The notes beneath the pieces were generated by a model. That model had not been told where the DNA came from. It saw nothing but the letters and a program-made list of their open reading frames with translations, and ran no database searches. From positions 117,395-181,394 of the forward strand of contig JABLXW010000015.1 in the NCBI GenBank assembly GCA_013177945.1: DNA of 64,000 nt, written 5' to 3'. This document shows, in pieces, positions 15,870-24,671 of this stretch (position 1 is the first letter of the stretch; the number at the start of each line of letters is the position of its first letter). Origin of the DNA: Bacillota bacterium (GTDB lineage: Bacteria > Bacillota > DSM-12270 > Thermacetogeniales > Thermacetogeniaceae). Both the position numbers and the translations under genes were made by a program.

Positions 15870-16343
15870 TTATTCCTCATTGTGCTTGAAGAGCCAGGCC
15901 CGCAGCTCGGCAAGCTTTTCCCCGTCCGGGTAGCGGTGCTCCTGCCGGAGCAGCTCCAGCTCCTGGAGGCGCTCCGGGTTGGCCGCGAAGTACGCGACCA
16001 GGTTGCGGATCAGGCACATGGTGGGAGGTGTGATGTAGTGCTCGATCCCCTCCACCTGCTCCTCCACCCCCACCGGCGCCTTGAGCAAGGCCAGGAACTC
16101 CTTCAGCATCTGGTCGCGCCAGACCAGAAAACGGCCGAGGGCGGCGCCCCGCCCCGTCAGGGCGATGTTCCGGTACTTCTCGTACCTGATGAAACCCCCC
16201 TCGCTCAGCTTCTGGATCATCCTGGTTACAGAGGACGGCTGGACGTTCAGGGCCTCCGCCAGGTCCACGGCCCGCACGTACCCCTTCGCCTCCTGGAGGC
16301 GGTAGATCATCTCCAGGTAATCCTCCATGCTCTCCGTCAGCAT
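15870..16343 (-). CDS. DtxR/MntR-type metal-dependent transcriptional regulator
   Basis: The 157-residue protein begins MLTESMEDYLEMIYRL and has the winged helix VRAVDLAEALNVQPSSVTRMIQKLSEGGFI, then YEKYRNIALTGRGAALG. The dimerisation helices (EGIEHYITPPTMCLIRNLVAYF) follow. This is the DtxR/IdeR/MntR fold without the C-terminal SH3-like domain, so it is closest to MntR-like short forms. It lies between the two FeoB parts, which suggests control of the feo genes by Fe(II) or Mn(II). The separate feoA gene encodes an SH3-like protein, the domain missing here. Confidence 0.9.
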   Translation of the reverse strand: MLTESMEDYLEMIYRLQEAKGYVRAVDLAEALNVQPSSVTRMIQKLSEGGFIRYEKYRNIALTGRGAALGRFLVWRDQMLKEFLALLKAPVGVEEQVEGIEHYITPPTMCLIRNLVAYFAANPERLQELELLRQEHRYPDGEKLAELRAWLFKHNEE

Positions 16344-16443
16344 CTTTCTTCACCTCCCTTGCTTCCCTGACTGCTTTATCGGAAAACCTCCGGGAGCTGC
16401 GCCGCAGACCTCCCCGACTCGGCCTGTTGTCGTTTTTGAGTTT

Positions 16444-17892
16444 TTAAGGGCTGCAGAGCCGCGCCCCGGTCGCCGTGAGGAGGCAGGCGGCCGCGGCAAC
16501 CAGGGTCGGGATCGCCGCGGCAAGCAGCGTCCACTTCCAGCTCCCCGTTTCCCTGCGGATTGTCAGGAGGGTGGTGGCGCAGGGGTAGTGGAGCAGGGAG
16601 AAGAGCATCATGTTCAGGGCCGTCAGCCAGGTCCAGCCTTGGGCCAGGAAAAGCTGCCGGAGGGCTTCCACCCCTTCCACTTTCACCATCGCCCCGGCAG
16701 AGAGGTAACCCATCAGGAGGATGGGGAGCACGATCTCGTTGGCCGGAAGCCCGAGGATGAACGCGGCCAGGATGAAGCCGTCGAGCCCGAGCAGCCTTCC
16801 CAGGGGGTCGAGCCCGCCTGCGAGCCGTCCGAGCAGGCTGCTTCCCCCGAGGTGGGTGTTGGCAAGGAGCCAGATCACGCCTCCCGCCGGGGCGGCGACC
16901 GTAACCGCCCTCCGGAGCACTACCAGGGTGCGGTCGCAGAGGGAGCGGATCAAGATCCGGCCCCACTGGGGGCGCCGGAAGGGGGGAAGCTCCAGCGCAA
17001 AGAAGGAGGGGACCCCCTTCAGCAAGGTCCTGGACATCCCCCAGGAAACGAGGAGTGTGACTGCCGTCCCCAGCACCACCGTCCCTGCCACCGTTCCTGC
17101 TGCCGCCAGCGTCCTCCACCCGGGGGCCGCCAGCCCCCCGGTCAGGAGGCCGGCCAGGAGGATCAGGGTGGGGAAGCGCCCGTTGCAGGGCACAAAAACG
17201 TTCGTCAGCTGAGCGATCAGCCTCTCCCTTGGCGACTCAATGATCCGGCAGGAGACGATCCCTGCTGCATTGCACCCGAACCCCATGCTCATGGTGAGGG
17301 CCTGCTTTCCCTGCGCCCCGGCGCTCCGGAAGAACCGGTCGAGGTTGAAGGCAACCCGCGGGAGGTAGCCCAGTTCCTCGAGGAAGGTGAAGAGTGGAAA
17401 GAAGATGGCCATTGGGGGGAGCATCACCGAGACGACCCACGCCGCCGTGCGGTAGACGCCCAGAACGAAGAGGCCGTGCACCCAGGCGGGGGCCCCCACT
17501 CTGCTGCAGAATGCGGTAAGCTGCGCCTCAAAGCCGAAAAAGATCTTGCTTAAAAAAGCCGAGGGGATGTTCGCCCCGACCAGCGTGATCCAGAAGACGA
17601 TTCCGAGCAGGGCGAGCATCACCGGATAGCCCAAAAGGCGCGAGGCCAGGATGTCGTCCAGGCGCTTTTCCCAGGCGCACCAGGGGGAGTTCTTCTGGCG
17701 GCGCTTCACAACCTGCTTCGCCACCAGCTCTGCTTGACGGTAGACGGCGGCGGCGATCCGGTCCCTTACCCTTCCCCTTTCCCCTTCTCTTCCCTCTATG
17801 GCCTCGCGCATCCGGCGCGCCTCTGCTGCAATCCTCTCCAGTTCCGGAGCAGGCCGCGGGGCGGGGTTGCGCTCCAGCTCTTGAGGCCTCAT
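16444..17892 (-). CDS. feoB: FeoB membrane permease domain as a separate protein
   Basis: The 482-residue product has a charged cytoplasmic start (about 75 residues) followed by the FeoB transmembrane region. The first Gate motif includes SMGFGCNAAGIVSCRIIESPRERL and VPCNGRFPTLILLAG. The second contains LGLPANEIVLPILLMGY near residue 385. The cysteine of FGCN is the presumed iron contact. The G-protein domain normally at the N-terminus is absent and encoded downstream at 15097-15816. FeoA precedes it by seven bases. It should form the Fe(II) channel in the cytoplasmic membrane. Confidence 0.92.
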   Translation of the reverse strand: MRPQELERNPAPRPAPELERIAAEARRMREAIEGREGERGRVRDRIAAAVYRQAELVAKQVVKRRQKNSPWCAWEKRLDDILASRLLGYPVMLALLGIVFWITLVGANIPSAFLSKIFFGFEAQLTAFCSRVGAPAWVHGLFVLGVYRTAAWVVSVMLPPMAIFFPLFTFLEELGYLPRVAFNLDRFFRSAGAQGKQALTMSMGFGCNAAGIVSCRIIESPRERLIAQLTNVFVPCNGRFPTLILLAGLLTGGLAAPGWRTLAAAGTVAGTVVLGTAVTLLVSWGMSRTLLKGVPSFFALELPPFRRPQWGRILIRSLCDRTLVVLRRAVTVAAPAGGVIWLLANTHLGGSSLLGRLAGGLDPLGRLLGLDGFILAAFILGLPANEIVLPILLMGYLSAGAMVKVEGVEALRQLFLAQGWTWLTALNMMLFSLLHYPCATTLLTIRRETGSWKWTLLAAAIPTLVAAAACLLTATGARLCSP

Positions 17893-17899
17893 CAGGAGT

Positions 17900-18166
17900 T
17901 CACCCCCGCTCCCTTTTCTCGGGCCGGATCAGGATGGCGCGGCCCGCCTCGCGGCGCAGTGCGATCACGGCGCCCCGGAACCGGAAGGCGACCGGGTCGC
18001 CGCCGGGGCTTTTCCGCAGGACCTCCACCCGCGTCCCGGGGACGAGGCCCAGGTCGAGGAGACGCTGGCGGGCGGGCCCGTGCGCTTCAAGGCCGACCAC
18101 CGTCCCGCTTTCCCCAACGGGCAGGTCGCTTAAGGGAAGAACGCGTTCAGTCTGCAACGGCAGCAC
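17900..18166 (-). CDS. feoA: FeoA, SH3-like partner of the Fe(II) transporter
   Basis: The 88-residue product starts at GTG 18166 just after GAAAGGGG. It reads LSDLPVGESGTVVGLE, then RLLDLGLVPGTRVEVLRKSPGGDPVAFRFRG, the standard FeoA SH3-like fold. It is the first gene of the feo cluster (feoA, feoB-membrane, dtxR, feoB-G). A weak inverted AT-rich element, AACTAAAAGTTAAAGCTAA at 18216-18234, lies about 50 bases upstream and could be the metal-regulator site. It matches known DtxR boxes only poorly. Confidence 0.9.
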   Translation of the reverse strand: MLPLQTERVLPLSDLPVGESGTVVGLEAHGPARQRLLDLGLVPGTRVEVLRKSPGGDPVAFRFRGAVIALRREAGRAILIRPEKRERG

Positions 18167-18472
18167 CCCTTTCGTCCGGGCAAGATGTTTAATTTTGGGA
18201 AAGAATTTTGCGGGGAACTAAAAGTTAAAGCTAATATCAGGGTATGTGGAAAGGGAGGGTGGGGTGACTTCCGCCTCTTTGGGCAGCTTGCCCTGGAGGG
18301 GACCCTGATCCACGGGAGGGAGATCGCGATTCTGAGTTTCGCCCTGGGGACGAGCGCCAGCCTCTCAGGGCCTCTGGGATGCCTTTGCCGGTGCGGTGCG
18401 GGGGAACGTTCAGGAGACGCCTGGATCAACCTGGATGGTGCAGGTAGCTGCGGCCGGGAGATACCCCCGGCC
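18167..18472. other. Intergenic region upstream of feoA
   Basis: This 306-base gap holds the leader and promoter of feoA on the minus strand, with an AT-rich segment at 18185-18240. The rest is GC-rich and I see no gene, RNA or terminator with a T-run in it. Confidence 0.4.
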
Positions 18473-18841
18473 TTATTTTTTTTGGCGCTGTTGCCCTGGA
18501 GTGCTGTTGCGGAGCTTTGCCTGGGCCCGGAAGCTGCGGGCGGCATCGTAGGGAAGGTTGCTGACGATTTCGTGGACCCACTGGGTGCCCATTCCGGCAA
18601 AGATGCCTGCGAGCAGCTTCCCGAGCCAGGGTGTTCCCGCCACTCCGATCAGGTCCAGGAAATTAACCTGCATGCCAAAAGCCAGGAGGATGCCGGCGGC
18701 AAGCCCCAATGCCTGCCAGAGGGTGCGACAGGCAGGTTCCCCCCGGCTTCCCAGGAAAGGCTTGATCAGGTATTTGGCAATCTCCACCAGGCGCTCCGCA
18801 AAAAAGGCAATGAGCAGCAGCGGAACGATTGATTTTCCCAT
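18473..18841 (-). CDS. Small integral membrane protein of unknown function
   Basis: The 122-residue product starts at ATG 18841 behind AAGGAGAG. Three hydrophobic segments are visible: SIVPLLLIAFFAERLVEI, LWQALGLAAGILLAFGMQV and LGKLLAGIFAGMGTQWVHEIV. A polar, lysine-rich C-terminal tail follows. The pattern recalls small holin-like or phage-type membrane proteins, but I do not recognise the family with confidence. It is a single gene, divergent from the MBL hydrolase on the plus strand and about 300 bases from feoA. Confidence 0.65.
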   Translation of the reverse strand: MGKSIVPLLLIAFFAERLVEIAKYLIKPFLGSRGEPACRTLWQALGLAAGILLAFGMQVNFLDLIGVAGTPWLGKLLAGIFAGMGTQWVHEIVSNLPYDAARSFRAQAKLRNSTPGQQRQKK

Positions 18842-18992
18842 TTCTTATCTCTCCTTATTTTTATTTTTTATTTTATTCAGCTTAGGGAAATCTGGTTCGG
18901 GGGGCCGGACCGCAATGTTTTTGGGAGTGTCTCCTTTTGGGAGGATTTTGGAAGGTGTAGGGAGAACTTGAATACGAGATGGGGGTGGAAGC

Positions 18993-20573
18993 ATGGTGCG
19001 CTTGACTTTTTACGACGGGGCGAGCTGCATCGGGGGAAACAAGATCCTCTGCGAGGCCGACGGAACTGCGGTGTTCCTGGATTTCGGCACCAATTTCGGG
19101 GCCGAAGGAACCTTCTTTGACGAGTTCCTCCGCCCGCGCGCCATCGTGGGGCTGGGCGATCTCCTCGACCTGGGGCTTCTTCCGCCCTTGAGGGGGATTT
19201 ACCGGCCGGACTTCGAGCTTCCCGGCCGCACCCGCTGGGACCGCGTGAGCAGCCACCCCTGCTACCGCAGCCTGGAGGTCCAGGGGGTGCTCCTTTCCCA
19301 CGCCCACGTTGACCACAGCGGCTACATTTCCTTTCTCGACCACCGGATCCCCGTTTTCACCGGGCTGGTTACCGCTCTGATCGCGAAGGCGATGCAGGAC
19401 ACGGCGCAGGGCGGCTTCGACCGGGAGACCTGCTATATCACCCCCCGCGAGGTCAGGGAGGGGCTCCTCCAGGCGGCAAACTACAGAAAGGCAGCCTGCG
19501 AGCAGCGCCGCTACATCTGTCTGGGGGCTCCCTCGCTCCCCCCGGCTGCCGCCGCCTTCTGGGCGCGGCCCGCCTCCTCCCGCCCCTTGAACTGCTTCCC
19601 CCTCGAAGCGGTGGAGGGGGATGTGGAGATCGGAAGCCTCAGGGTGCGCTGGTGGCCTGTGGATCATTCCATCCCCGGGGCGGGAGCCTTCGGGATCGAA
19701 ACTTCAGAGGGGTGGGTGCTCTACACGGGGGACCTCCGGCTGCACGGGAAGGGGGCGGCGAAGACGCGCCGCTTTATGGAGGAGGCGGCGGCCCTGGCGC
19801 CCCTTGCCCTCATCTGCGAGGGGACCCACCCCGGCACGGAGCGGCCCGTCCGGGAGGAGGAGGTGGCGGAGCGCGCCCGGGAGGTGATCGGGCGGGCCGG
19901 GGGGCTGGTCGTTGCAGACTTCGGGCCCCGGAACATCGAGAGGCTGCTCGCTTTCCGGGAGGCGGCGGAGGGGGCGGGGCGCCGGCTGGGAATCACCACA
20001 AAGGATGCCTACCTTCTGGAGGCCCTTGCCACCGCCGGCGGGGGCATCCCCGATCCCCTGGCAGATGAGACCTTCGCCCTTTACGTGGATCTCAAGGCTG
20101 CCAGGCCGCTCTGGGAGCGGGAGCTGCTGGAGCGCTACCGGACCCGCTGCCCCGAGCGGGTGGTGGACGCCGCGGCCGTAAGCCGCGACCAGGGGGCCTA
20201 CGTCCTCTGCTTTTCCTATTACGACTTCCACGAGCTTCTCGACATCAGCCCGCAGGGCGGGGTTTACATCTACTCCTCCAGCGAGGCCTTCAACGAGGAG
20301 ATGCACATCGATCTCGACCGGCTCCGCGCCTGGATCCGCTACCTGGGCCTGAATCTCGTGGGGGACCCCGGCGACCGGGAGGGGAGGGGAAGGGAGCCGG
20401 GCTTTCATGCCAGCGGCCACATCCACGGCCCGGGCCTGGTGGAACTGGTGGAAACCATCAGGCCGCAGGTGCTGATCCCCGTGCACGGCGAGGACCGCCG
20501 GTTCTTCGAGCAGTTCCGGGGGCTTGTCCGGCTCTTCTTCCCGGAGCACGGGGAGACGGTTGTCCTGCCTTAG
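18993..20573 (+). CDS. MBL-fold metallo-hydrolase, RNase J/CPSF-like
   Basis: The 526-residue protein has the metallo-beta-lactamase zinc site HAHVDH at residues 103-108. Further metal ligands are likely in PVDHSIPGAGAFGIE, and TGDLRLHG resembles the family's D-containing motif. The closing PVHGEDRRFFEQFRG corresponds to the His motif of the beta-CASP/RNA-metabolism subgroup. Members act as exo/endoribonucleases or unknown hydrolases. It is longer than plain MBL enzymes, because a beta-CASP-like insert lies between. It is monocistronic and convergent with the diaphorase operon. RNA as substrate is inferred from the fold only. Confidence 0.82.
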   Translation: MVRLTFYDGASCIGGNKILCEADGTAVFLDFGTNFGAEGTFFDEFLRPRAIVGLGDLLDLGLLPPLRGIYRPDFELPGRTRWDRVSSHPCYRSLEVQGVLLSHAHVDHSGYISFLDHRIPVFTGLVTALIAKAMQDTAQGGFDRETCYITPREVREGLLQAANYRKAACEQRRYICLGAPSLPPAAAAFWARPASSRPLNCFPLEAVEGDVEIGSLRVRWWPVDHSIPGAGAFGIETSEGWVLYTGDLRLHGKGAAKTRRFMEEAAALAPLALICEGTHPGTERPVREEEVAERAREVIGRAGGLVVADFGPRNIERLLAFREAAEGAGRRLGITTKDAYLLEALATAGGGIPDPLADETFALYVDLKAARPLWERELLERYRTRCPERVVDAAAVSRDQGAYVLCFSYYDFHELLDISPQGGVYIYSSSEAFNEEMHIDLDRLRAWIRYLGLNLVGDPGDREGRGREPGFHASGHIHGPGLVELVETIRPQVLIPVHGEDRRFFEQFRGLVRLFFPEHGETVVLP

Positions 20574-20645
20574 GGCTTTTCGCCGGTGCCCCCGGTTGCC
20601 CGGACCGGTTGCAGGTTATACCAGATGGCACCGCGCCGGGCAGCT

Positions 20646-21407
20646 TCACCGGACCTGCTTCCGGAGGAGGAAGGTGTCTGCGAGGGTGGTGCTGATTTTC
20701 TTCTGCCGGCAGGTGGGGCAGAGTCCTTCTCCCTCCAGGCCGGCTGCAGTTTTCAGGTGCTCGAAGAGCGGCCGGGGGATAAACGGCTTGCCGCAGGAGG
20801 CGCACCCTGCCATTTCCAGCTCTACCTGCCAGTTTTCCCCGAAGAGGCGGCTGCCGCTCTCGCTGAACTTCACCTCACCGGTGGGGCAGACCTGGGCGCA
20901 GGCCCGGCACCCGAGGCACTCTGCGGCGGGCCTGCCGAAGGGAGGCGTCACCCGGCGGCGCGCGCCCCGGAAGGCGAACCCGATGGCGCAGGCCCCGATC
21001 TTTTCGCAGGTGCGGACGCAGAGCCCGCACAGGGTGCACCCGGTCTCTCCGGCCGGCCTGAACCCCGACTCCCGCACCCCCAGCCTCCCGGCCAGCTCCT
21101 GCACCACCGGGGCGTCCGGCGTGAGGGCAAGGAGCAGCCGCACCAGCATCCGGCGCACCTCCTGCACGCGGGGGGAATCGGTTTCCACCACGAGCCCGTC
21201 TGCCGCCGGGAGGGTGCAGGAAGCCGTGAGCCCCGGCCTCCCCCCTGCCTTCACTTCCACGATGCAGAGCCGGCAGGCTCCGTAGGGGGGAAGCCCCGGG
21301 TGGTGGCAGAGGGTGGGGATCCAGATCCCTTCCCGCTGCGCCACCTCGAGAACCGTCGCGGCCCCGTTGATGGGAAAGGGCTTCCCGTTAAGCGTCAGCA
21401 TCATCAC
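20646..21407 (-). CDS. NuoG/HoxU-like iron-sulfur subunit of an NADH diaphorase (copy 1)
   Basis: The 253-residue protein starts MMMLTLNGKPFPINGAATVL and has a plant-type 2Fe-2S site (C34, C45, C48, C64). Two 4Fe-4S motifs follow (C124, C127, C130, C134 and C164, C167, C170, C174). This is the N-terminal electron-wire part of NuoG, HydA or HoxU without a catalytic domain. A C-terminal zinc-ribbon-like stretch has CASC and CPTC. It follows nuoE and nuoF in one operon (four-base-scale overlaps), giving a soluble NADH dehydrogenase module. Its first 177 codons and upstream 29 bases are identical in DNA to the gene at 27231-28046. Confidence 0.88.
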   Translation of the reverse strand: MMMLTLNGKPFPINGAATVLEVAQREGIWIPTLCHHPGLPPYGACRLCIVEVKAGGRPGLTASCTLPAADGLVVETDSPRVQEVRRMLVRLLLALTPDAPVVQELAGRLGVRESGFRPAGETGCTLCGLCVRTCEKIGACAIGFAFRGARRRVTPPFGRPAAECLGCRACAQVCPTGEVKFSESGSRLFGENWQVELEMAGCASCGKPFIPRPLFEHLKTAAGLEGEGLCPTCRQKKISTTLADTFLLRKQVR

Positions 21408-21436
21408 TCAACTCCTTGCGCGGGACTGCTTTAATC
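20881..21436. repeat. 556-bp exact duplication, copy 1
   Basis: Read side by side, 20881-21436 and 27520-28075 show no difference. The repeat covers the 5' two-thirds of the NuoG-like gene plus 29 bases beyond its start, inside the end of nuoF. Outside it the two loci differ completely at the protein 3' end. Confidence 0.9.
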
Positions 21437-23295
21437 GCCTTTCTCCGGCAGACTCCCAGGCACGCCCGGCAGCGGACGCACTTCTTCCTGTCCAGGTGGT
21501 GCGGCCTTTCCTTTTCACCGGTAATCGCCCCCTGCGGGCAGACCTTCACGCAGAGGCCGCAGCCCCGGCAGGCGTCTTCCGCGATGACGAGTTCGAAGAG
21601 CTCCGGGCAGACTCCCGCAGGGCAGAAGCGGTCCCGGATGTGGGCCTCGTACTCTTCCCGGAAGTATTTCAGGGTGCTCAGGACAGGGGTGGGCGCCGTC
21701 TGGCCGAGCCCGCACAGGGAGGCGTCCTTCACGGCTCTGCCGAGTTCTTCCAGCAGTTCGAGGTCCGGCAGCTCCGCTTCCCCGGCGCAGATCCTGTTGA
21801 GGATCTCCAGCATCTGCCTGGTGCCCTCCCGGCAGGGGAGGCACTTGCCGCAGGACTCGTCCTGGGTGAAGGCAAGGAAGAAGCGGGCTACGTCCACCAT
21901 GCACGACCGCTCGTCCATCACCACCATCCCGCCGGAGCCCATGATGGAACCGGCGCCCGTGAGCGCCTCGTAGTCTACCGGGAGGTCGATCATCCCGGCC
22001 GGGATGCAGCCGCCCGAAGGCCCTCCTGTCTGGACGGCCTTCAGATCGAAGATTCCCGTCCCTCCCCCCACATCGTAGACGATCTGGCGCAGGGTTGTTC
22101 CCATCGGGACCTCCACCAGCCCGTTGTTGCGGATGTCGCCTACCAGGGCGAAGACCTTGGTCCCCTTGCTGGTTCCGGTTCCCATCCCGGCGAACCACCT
22201 GCTCCCGCGCGCGATGATCGGGGGGATGTTGGCCCAGGTCTCGACGTTGTTGATGCAGGTGGGCTTCCCCCAGAGCCCCTGCTCGGCCGGGTAGGGGGGG
22301 CGCGGCCGGGGCTCTCCCATTCTCCCTTCGATAGACGCGATCAGGGCGGTTTCTTCCCCGCAGACAAAGGCCCCTCTCCCCTCGACGACTTCGATGTGGA
22401 AGTCGAACCCGGACCCGAAGATGTTTTCGCCCAGGAAGCCGTGCTCCTCCGCCTGCCTGATGGCCTCCCGCAGGGTCGCCACCGCCAGCGGGTACTCTGC
22501 CCGGCAGTAGATGATCCCGCTCTGCGCCCCGATGGCGTAGCCGCCGATCACCATCCCCTCCAGGACGGTGTGGGGATCCCCTTCGAGGATGCTGCGGTCC
22601 ATGTAGGCGCCCGGGTCCCCCTCGTCGGCGTTGCAGATGACGTACCTGGTCTCACCGGGCGCCTGCCTGGCGAGGGCCCACTTCCGCCCCGTCGGAAAGC
22701 CGCCCCCGCCGCGCCCGCGCAGGCCGGAGGCCAGAACTTCTTCAATGATTTCCCCGGGCCGCATCTTTAGGGCCTGCTCCAGCGCCCGGTACCCTCCTCT
22801 CGCCACGTACTCGGCGATGCTTCCCGGGTCGATCCAGCCGCAGTTTCTTGTCGCCACTTTAATCTGGGGGGCGTAGAAGGGGATTTCCGCAAGGAGGCGC
22901 CCCTCCGGGGCCTCTCCCGTGAGCTTCACCCTTTCCCCGGTGATCAGGACCTCGTCTTCGTAAACCTTCCCGAGCAGCCTCCGCCTGGGAAACCCGCCTC
23001 TGGCAACTTCTTCCACAAGCTGCCGCGCCAGTTCGGGGTTCACCCTCCCGTAGACGCGGCGCGGCCCTCCCGGGCACCTTACGGAAACCAGCGGCTCCTC
23101 CTGGCAGAGGCCCAGGCAGCCGGTGGAGGCGACCTCGAAGTCAAGCCCCTGCCTTGCCACTTCATCCTGCAGAACCCGGTAGACCTCGTCTGCTCCCGAG
23201 GCGCGCCCGCAGGTCGCCCTCCCCACGGTGAATTTTACCTTTTCCGGGTAGAGGGAATTGAGGCCGGCTCTCCGCAGTTCCTCCAACCTGTTCAC
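21388..23295 (-). CDS. nuoF: NuoF/HydB-type NADH-binding flavoprotein subunit
   Basis: I place the start at GTG 23295, which overlaps the nuoE stop (GTGA), giving 635 residues. An N-terminal thioredoxin-like 2Fe-2S domain (C-x4-type cysteines in FTVGRATCGRASG and STGCLGLCQEEP) comes first. Next is the NADH site GLRGRGGGGFPTGRKW and the FMN/NAD region CNADEGDPGAYMDR. The 4Fe-4S site CGKCLPCREG is followed by two C-terminal ferredoxin clusters (CRGCGLCVKVCPQG, CVRCRACLGVC). This architecture is typical of HydB/HndC in trimeric hydrogenases or NADH-linked formate dehydrogenases. No catalytic hydrogenase gene is adjacent. Confidence 0.93.
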   Translation of the reverse strand: MNRLEELRRAGLNSLYPEKVKFTVGRATCGRASGADEVYRVLQDEVARQGLDFEVASTGCLGLCQEEPLVSVRCPGGPRRVYGRVNPELARQLVEEVARGGFPRRRLLGKVYEDEVLITGERVKLTGEAPEGRLLAEIPFYAPQIKVATRNCGWIDPGSIAEYVARGGYRALEQALKMRPGEIIEEVLASGLRGRGGGGFPTGRKWALARQAPGETRYVICNADEGDPGAYMDRSILEGDPHTVLEGMVIGGYAIGAQSGIIYCRAEYPLAVATLREAIRQAEEHGFLGENIFGSGFDFHIEVVEGRGAFVCGEETALIASIEGRMGEPRPRPPYPAEQGLWGKPTCINNVETWANIPPIIARGSRWFAGMGTGTSKGTKVFALVGDIRNNGLVEVPMGTTLRQIVYDVGGGTGIFDLKAVQTGGPSGGCIPAGMIDLPVDYEALTGAGSIMGSGGMVVMDERSCMVDVARFFLAFTQDESCGKCLPCREGTRQMLEILNRICAGEAELPDLELLEELGRAVKDASLCGLGQTAPTPVLSTLKYFREEYEAHIRDRFCPAGVCPELFELVIAEDACRGCGLCVKVCPQGAITGEKERPHHLDRKKCVRCRACLGVCRRKAIKAVPRKELSDDADA

Positions 23296-23759
23296 GTCTG
23301 CTCCCCTCCCCGCCAGGCGCTGACGACCTCCGGAATCTGCTCGGGCCTGATGCGGCCGAAAACTTTGCCGTCGATGCTTACAACCGGCGCCAGGCTGCAG
23401 CAGCCCAGGCAGCGCACCGCCTCCAGCGTGAACTTTCCGTCTTTTGTCGTTTCCCCCTGTTTGATCTGGAGCTCCGCTTCCAGCCGCTCCGCAAGCTGCT
23501 TCGCTCCCCTGACGTGGCAGGTGGTGCCGTGGCAGACGCAGATCAGGTGCTCCCCTTTCGGCTCCAGGCTGAAGGCCGCGTAGAAGGTGGCTACTCCGTA
23601 GACCTGGGTCAGGGGGATGCCCAGCTCGCGCGCCACCAGGCGCAGCGCCTCTTCCGGAAGGTAGCGGTATTTCTTCTGGATTTCGCCCAGTATTCCCGAA
23701 ACTCTGCCGTTCGGCGTCTGGTGCCGGGCGATCAGCTCCCGTACCTCCGCTTCCGTCAT
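23292..23759 (-). CDS. nuoE: NuoE-type 2Fe-2S thioredoxin-like subunit
   Basis: The 155-residue protein has the NuoE/HydC pattern. Helical repeats (ARELGIPLTQVYGVATFYAAFSLEP) lead to the 2Fe-2S cysteines in CHGTTCHVRGAKQL and RCLGCCSLAPVVSIDGKVFG. It is the first gene of the nuoE-nuoF-nuoG-like operon on the minus strand and overlaps nuoF. It starts at ATG 23759 after GAAGGAGACC-like purines. The subunit stabilises NuoF and carries one cluster of the electron path. Confidence 0.93.
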   Translation of the reverse strand: MTEAEVRELIARHQTPNGRVSGILGEIQKKYRYLPEEALRLVARELGIPLTQVYGVATFYAAFSLEPKGEHLICVCHGTTCHVRGAKQLAERLEAELQIKQGETTKDGKFTLEAVRCLGCCSLAPVVSIDGKVFGRIRPEQIPEVVSAWRGGEQT

Positions 23760-23934
23760 TTTTTCGGTCTCCTTCCCTGCGGTTTTGATTCACAGGAGGC
23801 GGGGGCGGTGAACACCCCCGCCCCCAGGCCGTTCACCCAGGTTAACGGCCTGTATCGGGTCCTTCGCCAAACCCCCTGCATTTTCCTTCCGGGGGAGCAG
23901 CAGAGCACCCCGGTTTCGACGGCAGACCGAGAGC

Positions 23935-23970
23935 ATTCCGTTGGACGAACTGCGGGAGCGCCTGGGAGAG
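23935..23970 (+). pseudogene. 36-bp scrap of a rhodanese-domain gene
   Basis: These 36 bases match 26995-27030, inside the rhodanese domain of the CoA-disulfide reductase gene, with about two differences. They encode IPLDELRERLGE against IPVDELRGRLGE. Nothing else of the gene remains here. The scrap sits upstream of the nuoE promoter area next to a short segment (23899-23930) that recurs near 28146-28178. Confidence 0.65.
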
Positions 23971-23972
23971 GG

Positions 23973-24545
23973 TTATCCAGTTTTTAAGAGGTTTTCGAGA
24001 TCAATGATCAATTCCGGGAAGAGAGGGGAAGTAATTTTGCCTGCATCTTCGTATTCGGCGGCTTTCACCAGTTTGTTTGCTTCATCGCGCCGGTAGATCT
24101 CGAAGATGCCCAGTTCCGGGTCGGCCAGCCAGTATTCGATAACGTCGTAACGCTCGTAGAGAGTCCTCTTTGTTTTTTTGTCCAGGCGGCGGGAGGACTC
24201 GGAGATCACTTCAACCACCAGGTCGGGGGCGCCCTGCACGTTTTTTTCGGTGAGGCGGTCGCTCCGCTCGTTGCTGATGAAGATCAGATCGGGCTCCACC
24301 ACGTCGTGAGGCGACAGGACCACATCAAGTGGTGCGAAGAAGACCTCCCCCAGTTTCTTTTCAGATACGTAATCATCAAGAATACTTGACAATTTTCTCA
24401 AAAACCTCTGGTGCACGGTGCTTGGTGATGGCGTCACGAAGTGCTCCCCTCCAATCAGTTCGTGCCGCCGCCCGTCGTCGGGAAAGAGCAGGAAGTCCTC
24501 GTAGGTGAGTCTGCCGGCGGCCGACTCCATCCTTGCCATTTCCAT
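23973..24545 (-). CDS. Uma2 family (DUF820) putative endonuclease-fold protein, second copy
   Basis: The true start is ATG 24545 behind GAAGGAGG, giving 190 residues; an open frame continues upstream into decayed nuo sequence but has no ribosome site. The protein has LTYEDFLLFPDDGRRHELIGGEHF, then VVEPDLIFISNE, GAPDLVVEVISESS and YDVIEYWLADPELG, the Uma2 fold. It is clearly related to but diverged from the protein at 3786-4424. No partner genes are obvious. Function is unknown beyond the nuclease-like fold. Confidence 0.85.
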   Translation of the reverse strand: MEMARMESAAGRLTYEDFLLFPDDGRRHELIGGEHFVTPSPSTVHQRFLRKLSSILDDYVSEKKLGEVFFAPLDVVLSPHDVVEPDLIFISNERSDRLTEKNVQGAPDLVVEVISESSRRLDKKTKRTLYERYDVIEYWLADPELGIFEIYRRDEANKLVKAAEYEDAGKITSPLFPELIIDLENLLKTG

Positions 24546-24671
24546 GCTATCGCCTCCTTCAGGGATGCCGTTGCTCCCTGGAAACATTCTAGCACAGCAA
24601 AAAATTGCCAGCAAGCCGGTGCACCGCCGCAGCAGGAAATAAAACAGATCTCCGCAGTCCAGATCGCAGGC

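Noticed and set aside
13795..15933. A 712-residue plus-strand frame opposite splB and the FeoB G-domain gene
   Set aside because: Only its first 60 residues mean anything (vapC remnant). The remainder is antisense to well-supported genes.
23296..23793. Upstream extension of the nuoF frame over nuoE
   Set aside because: It overlaps nuoE in another frame and has no NuoF-like residues; the GTG at 23295 with the GTGA overlap is the better start.
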